Source: Modicisalibacter tunisiensis (GTDB lineage: Bacteria; Pseudomonadota; Gammaproteobacteria; Pseudomonadales; Halomonadaceae). From it: 64,000 bases of DNA. A model generated the notes under the pieces. That model saw nothing but the letters and a program-made list of their open reading frames with translations, had not been told where the DNA came from and ran no database searches. Where the stretch lies: assembly GCF_020148005.1 (NCBI RefSeq), contig NZ_JAGXFD010000001.1, forward strand, positions 2,626,599 through 2,690,598, written 5' to 3'. Numbering within the stretch: the first letter of the stretch is position 1; each line of letters starts with the position of its first letter. Of this stretch, positions 1-9,561 are shown piece by piece. Position numbers and translations under genes: made by a program.

Positions 1-2
1 GC

Positions 3-2951
3 TCGCTGAGCGCCCTGAAGGCGACACTGACCGCCGACGGCCCGGTCTCGGCGCGGCTCGAGGCCGCCGCCAACGTGCTGGCGCCCGAGCTGCCCTTCGA
101 TGCCACCCTGACGGCGTCGTCGCTGGCCTGGCCCCTGCCGGATGCCGCGGCGGACACGAATCAGGTGCCGCAGTATCGGGTACGTGATCTGACCCTCCAG
201 GCCACGGGGCAGCTCAGTGACTACCGGGTGGCGCTCCAGGGCCAGGTGTCCGGCCGCGACCTGCCGGACACCGTCCAGGTCGGCCTGACCGGCCACGGTG
301 ACAGCGAGCACTTCAACTGGCTGCCGCTGTCGCTGGCGGCGAATGGCGGCTCGCTGGTCAGCCGGGGCGAGGTGCGCTGGTCGCCGGCGCTGGACGTGAC
401 GGCCCGGCTCGATCTGAGTCGCTTCAATCCGGGCCTGCTGACCCCGGCGGTCGAGGGCAGCCTGAACGGTCAGGCGCAGGCACACTTCGCTATGGCGGAC
501 GGCGGCTGGTCCCTGACGGTCCCGAAACTGGCCGTGGACGGCAGCCTGCAGCAGCGTCCATTGTCGCTTCAGGCTGTACTGCAGGGCGACAGCGCTATGC
601 ACTGGCGCATCGATACGCTGGACCTGCGCCAGGGCCGGAATCGCCTGACCGCCGAGGGTACCGTCGGCGACACCCTGGACCTGCGCGGCCGGCTGGATGC
701 GCCGGCGCTGGAGTCGCTGTTGCCGTCCCTGGGCGGGCAGGCCAGGGGGCAGCTGTCCTTGGGGGGCACGATGAAGAAGCCCCGGGTCGACGCGACACTG
801 ACGGGCAACAGCCTGCGCGTTGCCGACAACCGGATTGCCGAGCTGGCGCTGGACGCCCGGGTGAGCGGTGTCGAGGATCCCGATCTGGACGTGACCTTGC
901 GGGCCTCCGAGGTTCACGCGGCGGGTCAGCAGCTGACCCGGGCCGAAGCCCGTCTGAAGGGCCGCCTTTCCGATCACCACCTGACGGTGAGCGTGGATGC
1001 CGCCCCGGGCATGCCGATGTCCCGGGCGCAGCTGGCGCTCACCGGCGGGCTCAACGCTGCCCGCGATGCCTATCGCGGCCGGCTCGAGGCCCTGAGTCTC
1101 GAAACCGACCAGGCCCATCTGCAGCTGGCGCAAGCCACGGCGCTGAGCGTCGATCTCAACGCGCAAAAGGTGCAGCTGCAGCCGTTCTGCCTGGCGCGTC
1201 GGGAAGGGGGGCGGTTGTGTGCCACGCGCCCCGTCGAGGCCGGCGCCGACAACGGTGCCGTGGCACTGTCCCTGCAGGCCCTGCCGCTGGATCTCGCCAA
1301 CGCGGCACTCCCGGACGGCTGGGCGACCGGCGGCCAGCTGGATGGCACGCTGGGCCTCGACTGGTCGCAGGGCGGGCAGCAGTGGAAGGCCGATGCGGAT
1401 CTGAATGGCCGGGTGAGCCTGGACGGACAAAATGCCTATGGCCAGCCCTGGTCCCTGCCAGTCACGCGTCTTTCCCTGTCGCTGGCGGCGTCGCCGGCGG
1501 CCGCCGATGTGACCCTCAAGGCCAATGTGGGCGAGGCCGGGCGGCTCGATCTGCAGACTCGCATCACCGATCCGGCCGGCGAGGCCACGCTCTCCGGGCA
1601 GCTGGCGCTGGACGGCTGGCGGCTGGCGCCTTATCAACCGCTGGTCACCAGCCTGCAGACGCTCGAGGGGCGCCTCGATGGGCAGCTGGCGCTGTCGGGC
1701 GCGCTGGGCAATCCGTCGCTGGATGGACAGCTGACCCTCGCGGACCTGAAGGCCGGCGGGCGTGACCTGCCGCTGAGCGTGACGGATGGGCGGGTCACTG
1801 TCAGCGTCGCCGGCCATTCGGCCGACCTCAGCGGCTTCGTGGCAGGCGATCGGGGACGCCTGACGCTGACCGGCCAGCTGGGCTGGCCGAGCCTGGATCA
1901 GTGGCGTGCCGATGTCTCGCTGAGCGCCGTGAAGGCGCCGCTGCGGCTGGCGATGCCGGAGTTCGGGCGGCTGGATGTCGCGCCGGACCTGCGGATCCTG
2001 GCGACCCCGCAGCGCCTCCAGGTACGAGGCGATGTCACCATCCCCTGGGCACGCCTGGAGGTCGGGAAGATTCCGCCCTCGGCCGTGTCGCCGAGCAGCG
2101 ACGAGGTGATCATCACCCGTGAGGACGAGGCGCGTGCCCGGCAGCAGGCGCGTCAGGCCGCACGGCAGGCAACCGACGATGCCAGCAAGGCGACCGCCCA
2201 GGCACTTTCCCGGGTCGGCATGCAACTGGATGTCAGCGTGAATCTGCACATCGGCCCGGATGTGAAACTCGAAGCCTACGGGCTCAGTGCCTCGCTGCGC
2301 GGCGACCTGCAGGTCCGCCAGGGCAACGGGCCGGTCCAGCTGTTCGGTGACGTCAACCTGCTCGACGGGCGCTACAGCGCCTTCGGCCAGGACCTGGTGA
2401 TACGCCAGGGCAAGGTGCTGTTCAGCGGTCCGGCATCGGAGCCGCGGTTGCAGTTCGAGGCGATCCGCAACCCCGACACCACCCAGGATGGCGTCATCGC
2501 CGGGCTGCGGGTGACTGGCCCGGCCGCGCAACCCGATCTGAGGGTGTTCTCGGAGCCGGCGATGGCGGAGAGCCGGGCGCTGTCCTACCTGCTGCGGGGG
2601 CGGGCGCCCGAGGATACCGGCGGCGGCGACGGGGCGTTGACCTCGGCGCTGATCGGCCTGTCGCTGTCGCGTACCGGTGGTGCCATCGGGCAGCTGGGAC
2701 AGGCGTTCGGCGTGCAGGACCTGAGTGTCGATACCTCCGGCAGTGGCGCCGACAGCCAGGTGGTGGTCAGCGGCTATCTGTTCGACGGTCTGCAGGTCAG
2801 TTATGGTGTGGGCATCTTTTCGCCGATCGCCGAGCTGACCCTGCGCTACCAGCTGTGGCAGAACCTGTATGTGGAGGCGGTTTCCGGCGCGGCCCAGGCG
2901 GTCGACCTGATCTATTCCTTCAGTCTCGGGCGCAGCAGCGCTTCGCCTTGA
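3..2951 (+). CDS. tamB: Translocation and assembly module protein TamB, C-terminal part (5' end outside window)
   Basis: The reading frame is open from the first bases of the window, so the gene starts upstream; 982 residues are visible and the N-terminal membrane anchor is missing. The chain consists of repeated short beta-strand-like segments rich in G, L, D and Q, as in AsmA-like/TamB proteins. The last 350 or so residues match the TamB (DUF490) C-terminal region, with the segment GDVNLLDGRYSAFGQDL and a final beta-rich stretch ending SLGRSS. TamB spans the periplasm and works with the outer-membrane protein TamA in envelope assembly and lipid transport. The tamA gene is expected just upstream. 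Its 3' end overlaps the convergent ychJ by 32 bases. Confidence 0.9.
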   Translation, partial: SLSALKATLTADGPVSARLEAAANVLAPELPFDATLTASSLAWPLPDAAADTNQVPQYRVRDLTLQATGQLSDYRVALQGQVSGRDLPDTVQVGLTGHGDSEHFNWLPLSLAANGGSLVSRGEVRWSPALDVTARLDLSRFNPGLLTPAVEGSLNGQAQAHFAMADGGWSLTVPKLAVDGSLQQRPLSLQAVLQGDSAMHWRIDTLDLRQGRNRLTAEGTVGDTLDLRGRLDAPALESLLPSLGGQARGQLSLGGTMKKPRVDATLTGNSLRVADNRIAELALDARVSGVEDPDLDVTLRASEVHAAGQQLTRAEARLKGRLSDHHLTVSVDAAPGMPMSRAQLALTGGLNAARDAYRGRLEALSLETDQAHLQLAQATALSVDLNAQKVQLQPFCLARREGGRLCATRPVEAGADNGAVALSLQALPLDLANAALPDGWATGGQLDGTLGLDWSQGGQQWKADADLNGRVSLDGQNAYGQPWSLPVTRLSLSLAASPAAADVTLKANVGEAGRLDLQTRITDPAGEATLSGQLALDGWRLAPYQPLVTSLQTLEGRLDGQLALSGALGNPSLDGQLTLADLKAGGRDLPLSVTDGRVTVSVAGHSADLSGFVAGDRGRLTLTGQLGWPSLDQWRADVSLSAVKAPLRLAMPEFGRLDVAPDLRILATPQRLQVRGDVTIPWARLEVGKIPPSAVSPSSDEVIITREDEARARQQARQAARQATDDASKATAQALSRVGMQLDVSVNLHIGPDVKLEAYGLSASLRGDLQVRQGNGPVQLFGDVNLLDGRYSAFGQDLVIRQGKVLFSGPASEPRLQFEAIRNPDTTQDGVIAGLRVTGPAAQPDLRVFSEPAMAESRALSYLLRGRAPEDTGGGDGALTSALIGLSLSRTGGAIGQLGQAFGVQDLSVDTSGSGADSQVVVSGYLFDGLQVSYGVGIFSPIAELTLRYQLWQNLYVEAVSGAAQAVDLIYSFSLGRSSASP

Positions 2952-3399
2952 GGCCGCTGCCGCAGGGACAGGGGGCGTTGCGGCCCGTGTCGAGTCGCTG
3001 CCAGGTCGCGTCGCCATCCACGTAGAGCCAGTGCGCAAGGGAAGCGTCGAAGCGAAAGCGGCTGGTCTCGCTCAGGGTGAAGAAGTGCCCCGATTCCCGG
3101 CCGATGGCGGTGAAATGGACCTCGCCCCGGTCGCCCTCGGCATGGCTGTGTGCCACATCGAGACGACACCAGCGGGGGCCGGGATCGCGCAGCGTTTCCA
3201 GCGCCGGCCGGTGGACGGGGTCCCAGGTCGCATGCAGGAACTCGGCGGCGCCGGTGACGAAACCGCAAAAGCGGGCGCGCATCAGGGCTTCCGGATGGCC
3301 GGCCCGGTGCGCATCGTCGAGCACCGGGGCGCAGCAGTCGCCGAATGGGTGCCGGCTTCCGCAGGGGCAGGCCGAAGAACGAGCAACATTCGCTAGCAA
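2920..3399 (-). CDS. ychJ: YchJ family SEC-C motif protein
   Basis: This 159-residue protein has a cysteine-rich CPCGS motif near the N-terminus and a second one ([15 protein letters not shown]) at the C-terminus. This is the two-SEC-C layout of the YchJ/UPF0225 family; the motifs probably bind zinc. The biochemical role of the family is not established. The only plausible start is a TTG at 3399, which has a GGAG-like sequence upstream and puts the first CPCG motif about ten residues in, as in other members. The start codon lies 14 bases from the divergent msrA start, and the 3' end runs into tamB. Confidence 0.85.
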   Translation of the reverse strand: MLANVARSSACPCGSRHPFGDCCAPVLDDAHRAGHPEALMRARFCGFVTGAAEFLHATWDPVHRPALETLRDPGPRWCRLDVAHSHAEGDRGEVHFTAIGRESGHFFTLSETSRFRFDASLAHWLYVDGDATWQRLDTGRNAPCPCGSGLKAKRCCARD

Positions 3400-3413
3400 G
3401 AGAGACAGACTCC

Positions 3414-4049
3414 ATGTGGATCAGTGACAAACAGCGCATGCCGACACCTGACGAGGCACTGCCCGGACGCGATGCGCCGCTCTCCATCAGCGGGGTGCAT
3501 TACGTCAACGGCCGTTCGATGCTACCGCCTTTTCCCGAGGGGCTCGAGGAGATCGTGCTGGGCCTGGGCTGTTTCTGGGGGGCCGAGCGGCTGTTCTGGG
3601 AGTTGCCCGGCGTGCATGTCACGGCGGTGGGCTACGCCGGCGGGTATACACCTAATCCCACCTACGAGGAAACCTGTACAGGCCGGACCGGGCATGCGGA
3701 AGTGGTGCGCGTGGTCTTCGACCCTACCGAGATCGGGCTGCCCGAGCTGCTGCAGGTGTTCTGGGAAGCCCACGACCCCACCCAGGGGATGCGCCAGGGC
3801 AATGACGTGGGCAGCCAGTATCGCTCAGCGATTTATACCGTTACCTTCTCTCAACAATCCATTGTTACAGACAGCTTGAAACGTTATCAGGCTGCTCTGG
3901 AAGAGGCTCGCAAGGCATCGATAACGACGGAAATTGCGCCATTGCATCAATTTTATTACGCCGAAGAATATCACCAGCAGTATCTGGCCAAGAATCCGGG
4001 GGGTCACTGCGGCCTCAAGGGGACCGGCGTCAGCTGTCCGATCGGCTGA
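3414..4049 (+). CDS. msrA: Peptide-methionine (S)-S-oxide reductase MsrA
   Basis: MsrA reduces methionine-S-sulfoxide in oxidised proteins using thioredoxin. The 211-residue protein carries the signature [14 protein letters not shown] (around residues 50-63) with the catalytic cysteine, followed by GYAGG and the GHAEVV motif, and a C-terminal GHCGLKG segment containing a recycling cysteine. The length and N-terminal extension match the E. coli MsrA type. ATG 3414 was chosen over an upstream in-frame ATG at 3345 because 3345 lies inside divergent ychJ and the intervening residues do not look like MsrA. The 3' end overlaps the convergent yheT by 20 bases. Confidence 0.95.
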   Translation: MWISDKQRMPTPDEALPGRDAPLSISGVHYVNGRSMLPPFPEGLEEIVLGLGCFWGAERLFWELPGVHVTAVGYAGGYTPNPTYEETCTGRTGHAEVVRVVFDPTEIGLPELLQVFWEAHDPTQGMRQGNDVGSQYRSAIYTVTFSQQSIVTDSLKRYQAALEEARKASITTEIAPLHQFYYAEEYHQQYLAKNPGGHCGLKGTGVSCPIG

Positions 4050-5058
4050 CACAGGATTCGCCGGCCGGCCGGGGCATGCCGGCCCAGGCCGCCAGCTGAT
4101 GGGCGACGCGGCGTGACAGCCAGCTGACCAGTCGGCGCTGGTGAGTCTCCAGAAAGCCCACATGTCCGCCATGACGGGCAATCTCGACACGCACGGCGTC
4201 ACTGGGTACCGGCAAGCGCTCGAACAGATCCGGCGGCATGAAGGGATCATCGGCAGCGTGCAATACCAGCAGCGGCAGTTCGACGTCACCCAGCAACTTT
4301 CCGGCCGACGCTCGGCGATAGTAGTCACTGGCCGAGCCGAAGCCATGCAGCGGGGCGGTAACCTCGTTGTCGTAGGCCCAGAAGGTAGTCAGCTGACGCA
4401 GCCGACCTGCGGTCATGTCCGGCAGCAGGCCGGCGGCCATCTTGAGCATGACCTTGCGTTTCAGCGCGCTCAGCAGGTGACGCTGGTAGACACGTGAAAA
4501 GCCGCGGTTGAGGGCATCGGCACTGGCGGCCAGGTCGAGCGGGGCACTGATGGCGATGGCGCCGGAGAGATCGAGGCCATCGCCGCCTTGCTCGGCCACC
4601 AGCTTGACCAGCATGTTCCCGCCCAGGGAGACACCGGCCGCGATCTTGATGGCCTGCGGGTAGCGTCTGGCCAGCTGGCCGAGCACCCAGTAGGCATCCG
4701 CCGTGTCGCCGCTGTGGTAGGCCCTTGCCAGGCGGTTGGGCGCCTGGCCGCAGCCGCGGAAGTGCATCAACACCGCGCGGTACCCCAGCCGGCTGGCGGT
4801 GGCGAGCAGGTCGCGGGCATAGGGCGAGTCGAAGGATCCCTCGAGGCCGTGGAACAGCAGGAATAGCGGGGCGTCCGGTCGGGCCGGTGCCGGTTGCACC
4901 CAGGCCAGCTCTACGAAATCGCCATCGGGCAGGTCGACGATTTCGGTCTCCCGCTCGACGCGTGTCAGGGACCGCAAGCGGGGCAGCAGGGTCTGCACGT
5001 GGCGGTTGCGCAGCCCCGGGGCGGCCACGAAATCGGCCGGTACGATATTGCGTGGCAT
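4030..5058 (-). CDS. yheT: YheT-type alpha/beta-fold hydrolase
   Basis: This 342-residue protein has the lead-in [10 protein letters not shown] and the FHGLEGS oxyanion segment typical of the YheT/ABHD1-3 esterase family. The nucleophile elbow is GVSLGGNM (about residue 144), the acid is in HAADDPFMP and the histidine in HGGHVGF, so the triad looks complete. The natural substrate is unknown; relatives hydrolyse carboxyl esters. ATG 5058 gives the usual [10 protein letters not shown]-like N-terminus; an in-frame start at 5091 would add 11 residues. The gene lies between msrA (convergent overlap) and the peptidase gene, with no clear operon link. Confidence 0.85.
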   Translation of the reverse strand: MPRNIVPADFVAAPGLRNRHVQTLLPRLRSLTRVERETEIVDLPDGDFVELAWVQPAPARPDAPLFLLFHGLEGSFDSPYARDLLATASRLGYRAVLMHFRGCGQAPNRLARAYHSGDTADAYWVLGQLARRYPQAIKIAAGVSLGGNMLVKLVAEQGGDGLDLSGAIAISAPLDLAASADALNRGFSRVYQRHLLSALKRKVMLKMAAGLLPDMTAGRLRQLTTFWAYDNEVTAPLHGFGSASDYYRRASAGKLLGDVELPLLVLHAADDPFMPPDLFERLPVPSDAVRVEIARHGGHVGFLETHQRRLVSWLSRRVAHQLAAWAGMPRPAGESCVSRSDS

Positions 5059-5125
5059 GAGACTCTCGACAGACGGCTTCCTTTCCAGCATATCCTGCCA
5101 GCGCAGGCTGGCAAGCGCTGGCCGT

Positions 5126-6436
5126 TCACGTCTCGCGCGTCAGGTTGTCGGCGCCCGTCTCGGTCACGGCCACGTTGTCCTCGATGCGGATGCCGCCATG
5201 CTCGTAGAGGCTGGCGACCGCGTCCCAGGCAATGTCGCGCCCGGCGGATGTATCGCGCAATGGCTCCAGCAGCATCGGGATGCCATACAGGCCGGGTTCC
5301 ACGGTCACCACCATTCCGGTCTCCAGTGTTCGGGTCAGCCGCAGGGCCGGGTCCTGGCGGGGCGGCGGCAGATAGCGTCCCTTCGCATCACGGCGTCCGC
5401 CGACATCGTGCACCTGCAACCCCAGGGAGTGCCCCAGCCCGTGCGGGCAGAAGGCGCGGGTCATGCCGCGCTCGACGGCGGCAGCAGCACTGCAGCATAC
5501 CAGTCCCTGGTCGACGAGCAGCTCGCCGAGCTGCTCGTGCATGCGCCGATGCAGGTCCGGAAAGGCGACCCCGGGGGCGATCGCGTCGATCAGGGATTGC
5601 TGCAACTGCGTGACCGCCTCGATCAGCGCCGCGAAGCGCGGGTCGGCATCACGGCCGGCCCAGGTGCGGGTGATATCGGCGCAGTAACCGGCGTCGCGTC
5701 GCCCGGCATCCACCAGCAGGCTGAGCTGTCGCGCCGGCGGCTCGAGATCGTAATGCTGGTAATGGAGGACGCCACCGTGCGCGTTGAGGCCGACGATGTT
5801 CTGATAGGGCACGTCGGACTCGCGCTGGCGACTGGCGGCCAGATAGGCGAGCTGGATATCCAGTTCGGCACCGCCGGCCTCGAAGGCATCCCGGGCCGCC
5901 CGGTGTCCGGCCAGCGCCAGCCGGTTGGCATCGCGCAGGCGGTCGATCTCGTAGGCACTCTTGCGCAGACGCAGTTCATCGAGGGCGGCGAGCAGGGCGG
6001 GCGGATTGAGTTCGGCGCCGAGTTCGCGGGCCAGCGAGGGCTCCACCTCGCCGAGCAGGGCGACCCGTCCGCCGCCGGTGGCCGGCGGCCCCGTCTCGGG
6101 CGTCGGTTCGATGGCAAAGCGGTGTGTCCAGGCCGCCGTGGGCGGCTCGGGGGCGAGATGCCAGAAGTCCTTTGGCGCATGAAAGCGCAGGAGAGGCGCG
6201 TCCCCGGGACGTATCCGCAGCCAGCTGTGCTGGATGCCGGGCTGCGGCACCCAGTGCAGGAAGTGGCCGAAGGGCGCGAAGCTGGCCTGCTGGTCGTCGG
6301 CGAAGAAGGTGTGCGCCTGGCCGCTGTACAGCAGCACGGCGTCATAGCCGTGGCTGGCCAGAATGTCGGCGTAGGCGTGCTCGAGGGCGTCGAGATGGGC
6401 CGCGTGCCGGGTGTTACGAACTGAGGCTCGGGTCAT
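5126..6436 (-). CDS. pepQ: Xaa-Pro dipeptidase PepQ (M24B metallopeptidase)
   Basis: PepQ is a cytoplasmic dimetal peptidase that splits dipeptides with a C-terminal proline. The 436-residue length fits PepQ (about 440). Metal-ligand regions are visible in order: LLVDAGRRDAGYCADITRTW (two Asp), CPHGLGHSLGLQVHDVG (His), VVTVEPGLYGI (Glu) and GGIRIEDNV (Glu). ATG 6436 was preferred to 6469 because it reaches MTRASVRN directly and overlaps the end of the LysR gene by 23 bases, which suggests translational coupling. It is the last gene of the peptide-transporter block, so imported proline-containing dipeptides are likely substrates (inference). Confidence 0.9.
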   Translation of the reverse strand: MTRASVRNTRHAAHLDALEHAYADILASHGYDAVLLYSGQAHTFFADDQQASFAPFGHFLHWVPQPGIQHSWLRIRPGDAPLLRFHAPKDFWHLAPEPPTAAWTHRFAIEPTPETGPPATGGGRVALLGEVEPSLARELGAELNPPALLAALDELRLRKSAYEIDRLRDANRLALAGHRAARDAFEAGGAELDIQLAYLAASRQRESDVPYQNIVGLNAHGGVLHYQHYDLEPPARQLSLLVDAGRRDAGYCADITRTWAGRDADPRFAALIEAVTQLQQSLIDAIAPGVAFPDLHRRMHEQLGELLVDQGLVCCSAAAAVERGMTRAFCPHGLGHSLGLQVHDVGGRRDAKGRYLPPPRQDPALRLTRTLETGMVVTVEPGLYGIPMLLEPLRDTSAGRDIAWDAVASLYEHGGIRIEDNVAVTETGADNLTRET

Positions 6437-7343
6437 GTCGGGTCTCCTGTAACTGGTGCCAGAGGGCATCGAGGCCGGGGTGCAGGTTCTGGCGGCTGCG
6501 GAAGAGGCGAATGGTCAGCGCCACGTCCCAGCGCTCGTCGCCGGCGCGGACCAGCTCGCCGCTTTCCAGCGAGCGGCGGGCGGCGCGCCAGGGAAGCCAG
6601 CCGAGACCGTAGCCCAGGGTGACCAGTTCCTTGATGTTGGCGGTTTGCACGTTTTCGTTGAGCGTGACCAGGTGAGCGGCCTGGGAAAGCCGGGTCAGAC
6701 GAGCTTCGATCACGCGCTGGATCAGCCCCCGCGGGTGATAGGCGATGCACGGCAGCGGGTGGCGACGCTGGCCCGGCAGGGCGAAGCGGGGCCGGCCGGT
6801 CTCGTCGGGCGCACAGACGGGCACCAGGGTTTCCGTGCCGATTTCCAGGGACTCGTGGTTCGTGAGATCGATGTCCAGCGCCACCCGCTCGCGGGGCCAG
6901 TAGCAGAGCGCCAGGTCGCACTCGTCGCGCTCCAGGGCCTGGAAGTAGTCGGCCAGCAGCCAGCTGGTGGCCCGCAGGTAGGGCTCCACGCGTCGGGTCA
7001 GGTCATGACGCGCCAGCCATTCGGGCAGCACGTAGGAAAGCAGGCTCTGGGGCGCGGCCACGACGATGCGGCGCGCCTGGTCGTCGGCGATCTGCTGGAT
7101 GCGCTCGCGCGACAGGCGCACCCGTTCGGTGACCTGTTCGCACAGGCGCAGGAATTCCTCGCCGGCCGGCGTCAGCGACAGCGGCAGCGTCTGGCGATTG
7201 ACCAGAGTGGTGCCCATCTCTTCCTCGAGCAGCTTGATCCGGCGCGAGAAGGTCGGCTGAGTGACGTTCTGCGTTTCGGCGGCCCGCGAAAAGTGACGGG
7301 TATGCGCCAGCGCGATGAAGTCCTCCAACCAGCGAATCTCCAT
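6414..7343 (-). CDS. LysR-family transcriptional regulator
   Basis: This 309-residue protein has a typical LysR N-terminal winged helix-turn-helix (residues 1-60: LEDFIALAHTRHFSRAAE, then TQPTFSRRIKLLEEEMG), followed by a linker helix and a periplasmic-binding-protein-like effector domain. It is transcribed after dppF and before pepQ on the same strand, unlike the usual divergent LysR arrangement. The simplest inference is that it senses a peptide or amino acid and controls the dpp-pepQ block or a distant target. No cysteine-based redox switch is evident. The ligand cannot be told from sequence. Confidence 0.88.
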   Translation of the reverse strand: MEIRWLEDFIALAHTRHFSRAAETQNVTQPTFSRRIKLLEEEMGTTLVNRQTLPLSLTPAGEEFLRLCEQVTERVRLSRERIQQIADDQARRIVVAAPQSLLSYVLPEWLARHDLTRRVEPYLRATSWLLADYFQALERDECDLALCYWPRERVALDIDLTNHESLEIGTETLVPVCAPDETGRPRFALPGQRRHPLPCIAYHPRGLIQRVIEARLTRLSQAAHLVTLNENVQTANIKELVTLGYGLGWLPWRAARRSLESGELVRAGDERWDVALTIRLFRSRQNLHPGLDALWHQLQETRHDPSLSS

Positions 7344-7470
7344 CCAGTACCTCGTCTACCGGTGGGCTTCGGGCCTCGGCGGCGTCGTCGACCGGGCCGA
7401 CGCCATCCCCGGGTATCGGGGTGGCATCGGCATTGTGGCATGCGCGGTGCGTCGTGCCATCACCGTGGCG

Positions 7471-8526
7471 TCAGAGGCGCCCCTCCTCGACACCGTGACA
7501 GGCGACCCGGGTGCCTTCGGCCGCGATGAGCTCGGGGACCTCGCGACGGCAACGGTCGTTGGCATGCGGACAGCGGCCGTGGAAGACACAGCCTGAAGGG
7601 AGATTGACCGGCGTGGGGACTTCACCCTCGAGGCGGATGTAGTCCGGACGATCGTCCTCGAGACGCGGAATCGCCGATAGCAGGGCCTGGGTATAAGGGT
7701 GGCGGGGCGTCGAGAACAGGGTGTGCGTCTCGGCAACCTCGCAGACCCGCCCCAGGTACATCACCACCACCCGCGTGCCGAAATGCTCGACCACCGCCAG
7801 GTCGTGGGTGATGAACAAGTAGGTGAGATGATGGGTTTCCTGGGCGTCCATCAGCAGGTTGAGCACCTGAGCCTGGATCGACACGTCGAGCGCCGAGATC
7901 GGTTCGTCGGCGACGATGAACTCGGGATCGACGGCCAGGGCGCGGGCAATGGCGATCCGCTGACGCTGGCCGCCGGAGAACTCGTGGCCGAAGCGCTTGC
8001 CCCATTCGGGATCGATGCCCACCGAGTCCATGACCTCGGCGACCTTGTCGCGAACCTGCGGCGTCTTCCAGTCCGGATGGTGGAAGCGCAGCGGCTCCTC
8101 GAGTGTCTGCTGGATGGTCATGCGCGGGTTCAGTGACGCATAGGGGTTCTGGAAGATCATCTGCATGCGCCGTCGATAGGGCAGCAACTGGCGCGGCGAG
8201 AGGTGGTCGATGCGCTCGCCGTCGTAGCGGATCTCGCCGCCGCTGGGACGCAGCAGTCCCATCACCATGCGCGCCACCGTCGACTTGCCGCAGCCGGATT
8301 CCCCCACCACGCACAGCGATTCGCCACGCCTGACGTCGATGTCGACGCCGTTGATGGCGTGCACGAACTCCTGACGGCGAACCAGCCTGCCGCCCTTGAA
8401 GCGCAGTTGCTCGAGGAAGTCGCCGGACAGCGGAAAGTGCTTCTCGAGGTTGCGGATCTCGACGAGCGTATCGCCCGCCTGGGCCGAGGCGGCCTGCGGC
8501 GCGCTCCTGGCCTTCACCTGAGTCAT
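7471..8526 (-). CDS. dppF: Dipeptide/oligopeptide ABC transporter ATP-binding protein (DppF type)
   Basis: This is one of the two ATPases that power the peptide importer. The 351-residue protein has Walker A GESGCGKST (about residue 75), signature motif FSGGQRQRIAIARAL, Walker B EFIVADEPISALD and the H-loop FITHDLAVV. The C-terminal oligopeptide-transporter extension, with cysteines in SGCVFHGRCPHANDRC, is typical of the DppD/DppF and OppD/OppF families, where it can bind an Fe-S cluster. The start overlaps the stop of dppD by four bases. The gene is followed by a 127-base gap and then the LysR gene. Confidence 0.92.
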   Translation of the reverse strand: MTQVKARSAPQAASAQAGDTLVEIRNLEKHFPLSGDFLEQLRFKGGRLVRRQEFVHAINGVDIDVRRGESLCVVGESGCGKSTVARMVMGLLRPSGGEIRYDGERIDHLSPRQLLPYRRRMQMIFQNPYASLNPRMTIQQTLEEPLRFHHPDWKTPQVRDKVAEVMDSVGIDPEWGKRFGHEFSGGQRQRIAIARALAVDPEFIVADEPISALDVSIQAQVLNLLMDAQETHHLTYLFITHDLAVVEHFGTRVVVMYLGRVCEVAETHTLFSTPRHPYTQALLSAIPRLEDDRPDYIRLEGEVPTPVNLPSGCVFHGRCPHANDRCRREVPELIAAEGTRVACHGVEEGRL

Positions 8527-9557
8527 GGGGCCTCCTGGATTTCGACGGGGTCACGGGCATCCGAGTCGTTCTCGACCAGATCGCGGACCATGTGGCAGGC
8601 GACGTCGCAGTTGCCCGAACGAACGAAGCCCGGGATCACTTCCCGGCAGTCGCGCCGCGGCGAACCGTCGTCGTTGAACGCGAAGCTGCAGCGCGGGTGG
8701 AAGGCGCAACCGGGCGGGATCTTCGCCAGCGTGGGCATCGCCCCGGGGATCTGGTTGAGCCGGCTGCCCGGCGTGGCCATCTGCGGCAGGGCATTGATCA
8801 AGCCCTGGGTGTAGGGATGCTGGGCGTCGTTGATGATCTCGCGGGTCGGCCCCTGCTCGATCACCCGGCCGGCGTACATCACCAGGGTGCGCTGGGTCAC
8901 CTGGCTGACCACCCCCAGGTCGTGGGTGATCAGCACCAGCGCCACGTTGTGCTTTTCGCACAGCTCGAGCAGCAGCGACATGATCTCCGCCTGGATGGTC
9001 ACGTCCAGCGCGGTGGTCGGCTCGTCGGCGACGATGATGTCCGGGTCGAGCAGCAGCGCGATGGCGATGATGATGCGCTGACGCATGCCGCCGGAGAGTT
9101 CGTGCGGGTACTGGTCGAGGCGCTTTTCCGGCGAGGGAATATGCACCTGGCGCAACTTGTTCAGCGCGATCTCGCGGGCGGCCCGGGTGCGGATGCGCCG
9201 GTGCGCCTTGAGACACTCGACCATCTGCTCGCCGATGGTGAGCACCGGATTGAGCGTCATCATCGGGTCCTGGAAGATCATCGAGATCTTGTTGCCGCGG
9301 ATCTGCTGCAACTGGCGCGGCTTCATGGTGGTCAGCTCGCGATCGTCGAAGCGGATGCTGCCGCCGGCGATGTAGCCCGGCCTGGCGATCAGGTTGAGGA
9401 TGGTGAAGGCGGCCACCGACTTGCCGGCGCCGGACTCGCCGACGATGCCCAGGCGCTCGCCGCGATCCAGCGTGAAGCTGACGTCGCGCAGCGCCTTGAC
9501 CTCGCCCTGACGCAGGGCGAAGCGCACGTCCAGATTGGAGACTTCGAGTAATGCCAT
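8523..9557 (-). CDS. dppD: Dipeptide/oligopeptide ABC transporter ATP-binding protein (DppD type)
   Basis: This 344-residue ATPase pairs with DppF. It shows Walker A GESGAGKSV, signature LSGGMRQRIIIAIAL, Walker B DIIVADEPTTALDVT and the H-loop LITHDLGVV, plus the peptide-transporter C-terminal cysteine region (PPGCAFHPRC). The Walker A ends in KSV rather than KST, a variation common in DppD-type subunits. It starts four bases after the dppC stop and overlaps dppF by four bases, so translation of the permease and ATPase genes is probably coupled. The substrate class (peptides) is inferred from family membership. Confidence 0.92.
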   Translation of the reverse strand: MALLEVSNLDVRFALRQGEVKALRDVSFTLDRGERLGIVGESGAGKSVAAFTILNLIARPGYIAGGSIRFDDRELTTMKPRQLQQIRGNKISMIFQDPMMTLNPVLTIGEQMVECLKAHRRIRTRAAREIALNKLRQVHIPSPEKRLDQYPHELSGGMRQRIIIAIALLLDPDIIVADEPTTALDVTIQAEIMSLLLELCEKHNVALVLITHDLGVVSQVTQRTLVMYAGRVIEQGPTREIINDAQHPYTQGLINALPQMATPGSRLNQIPGAMPTLAKIPPGCAFHPRCSFAFNDDGSPRRDCREVIPGFVRSGNCDVACHMVRDLVENDSDARDPVEIQEAP

Positions 9558-9561
9558 GACG

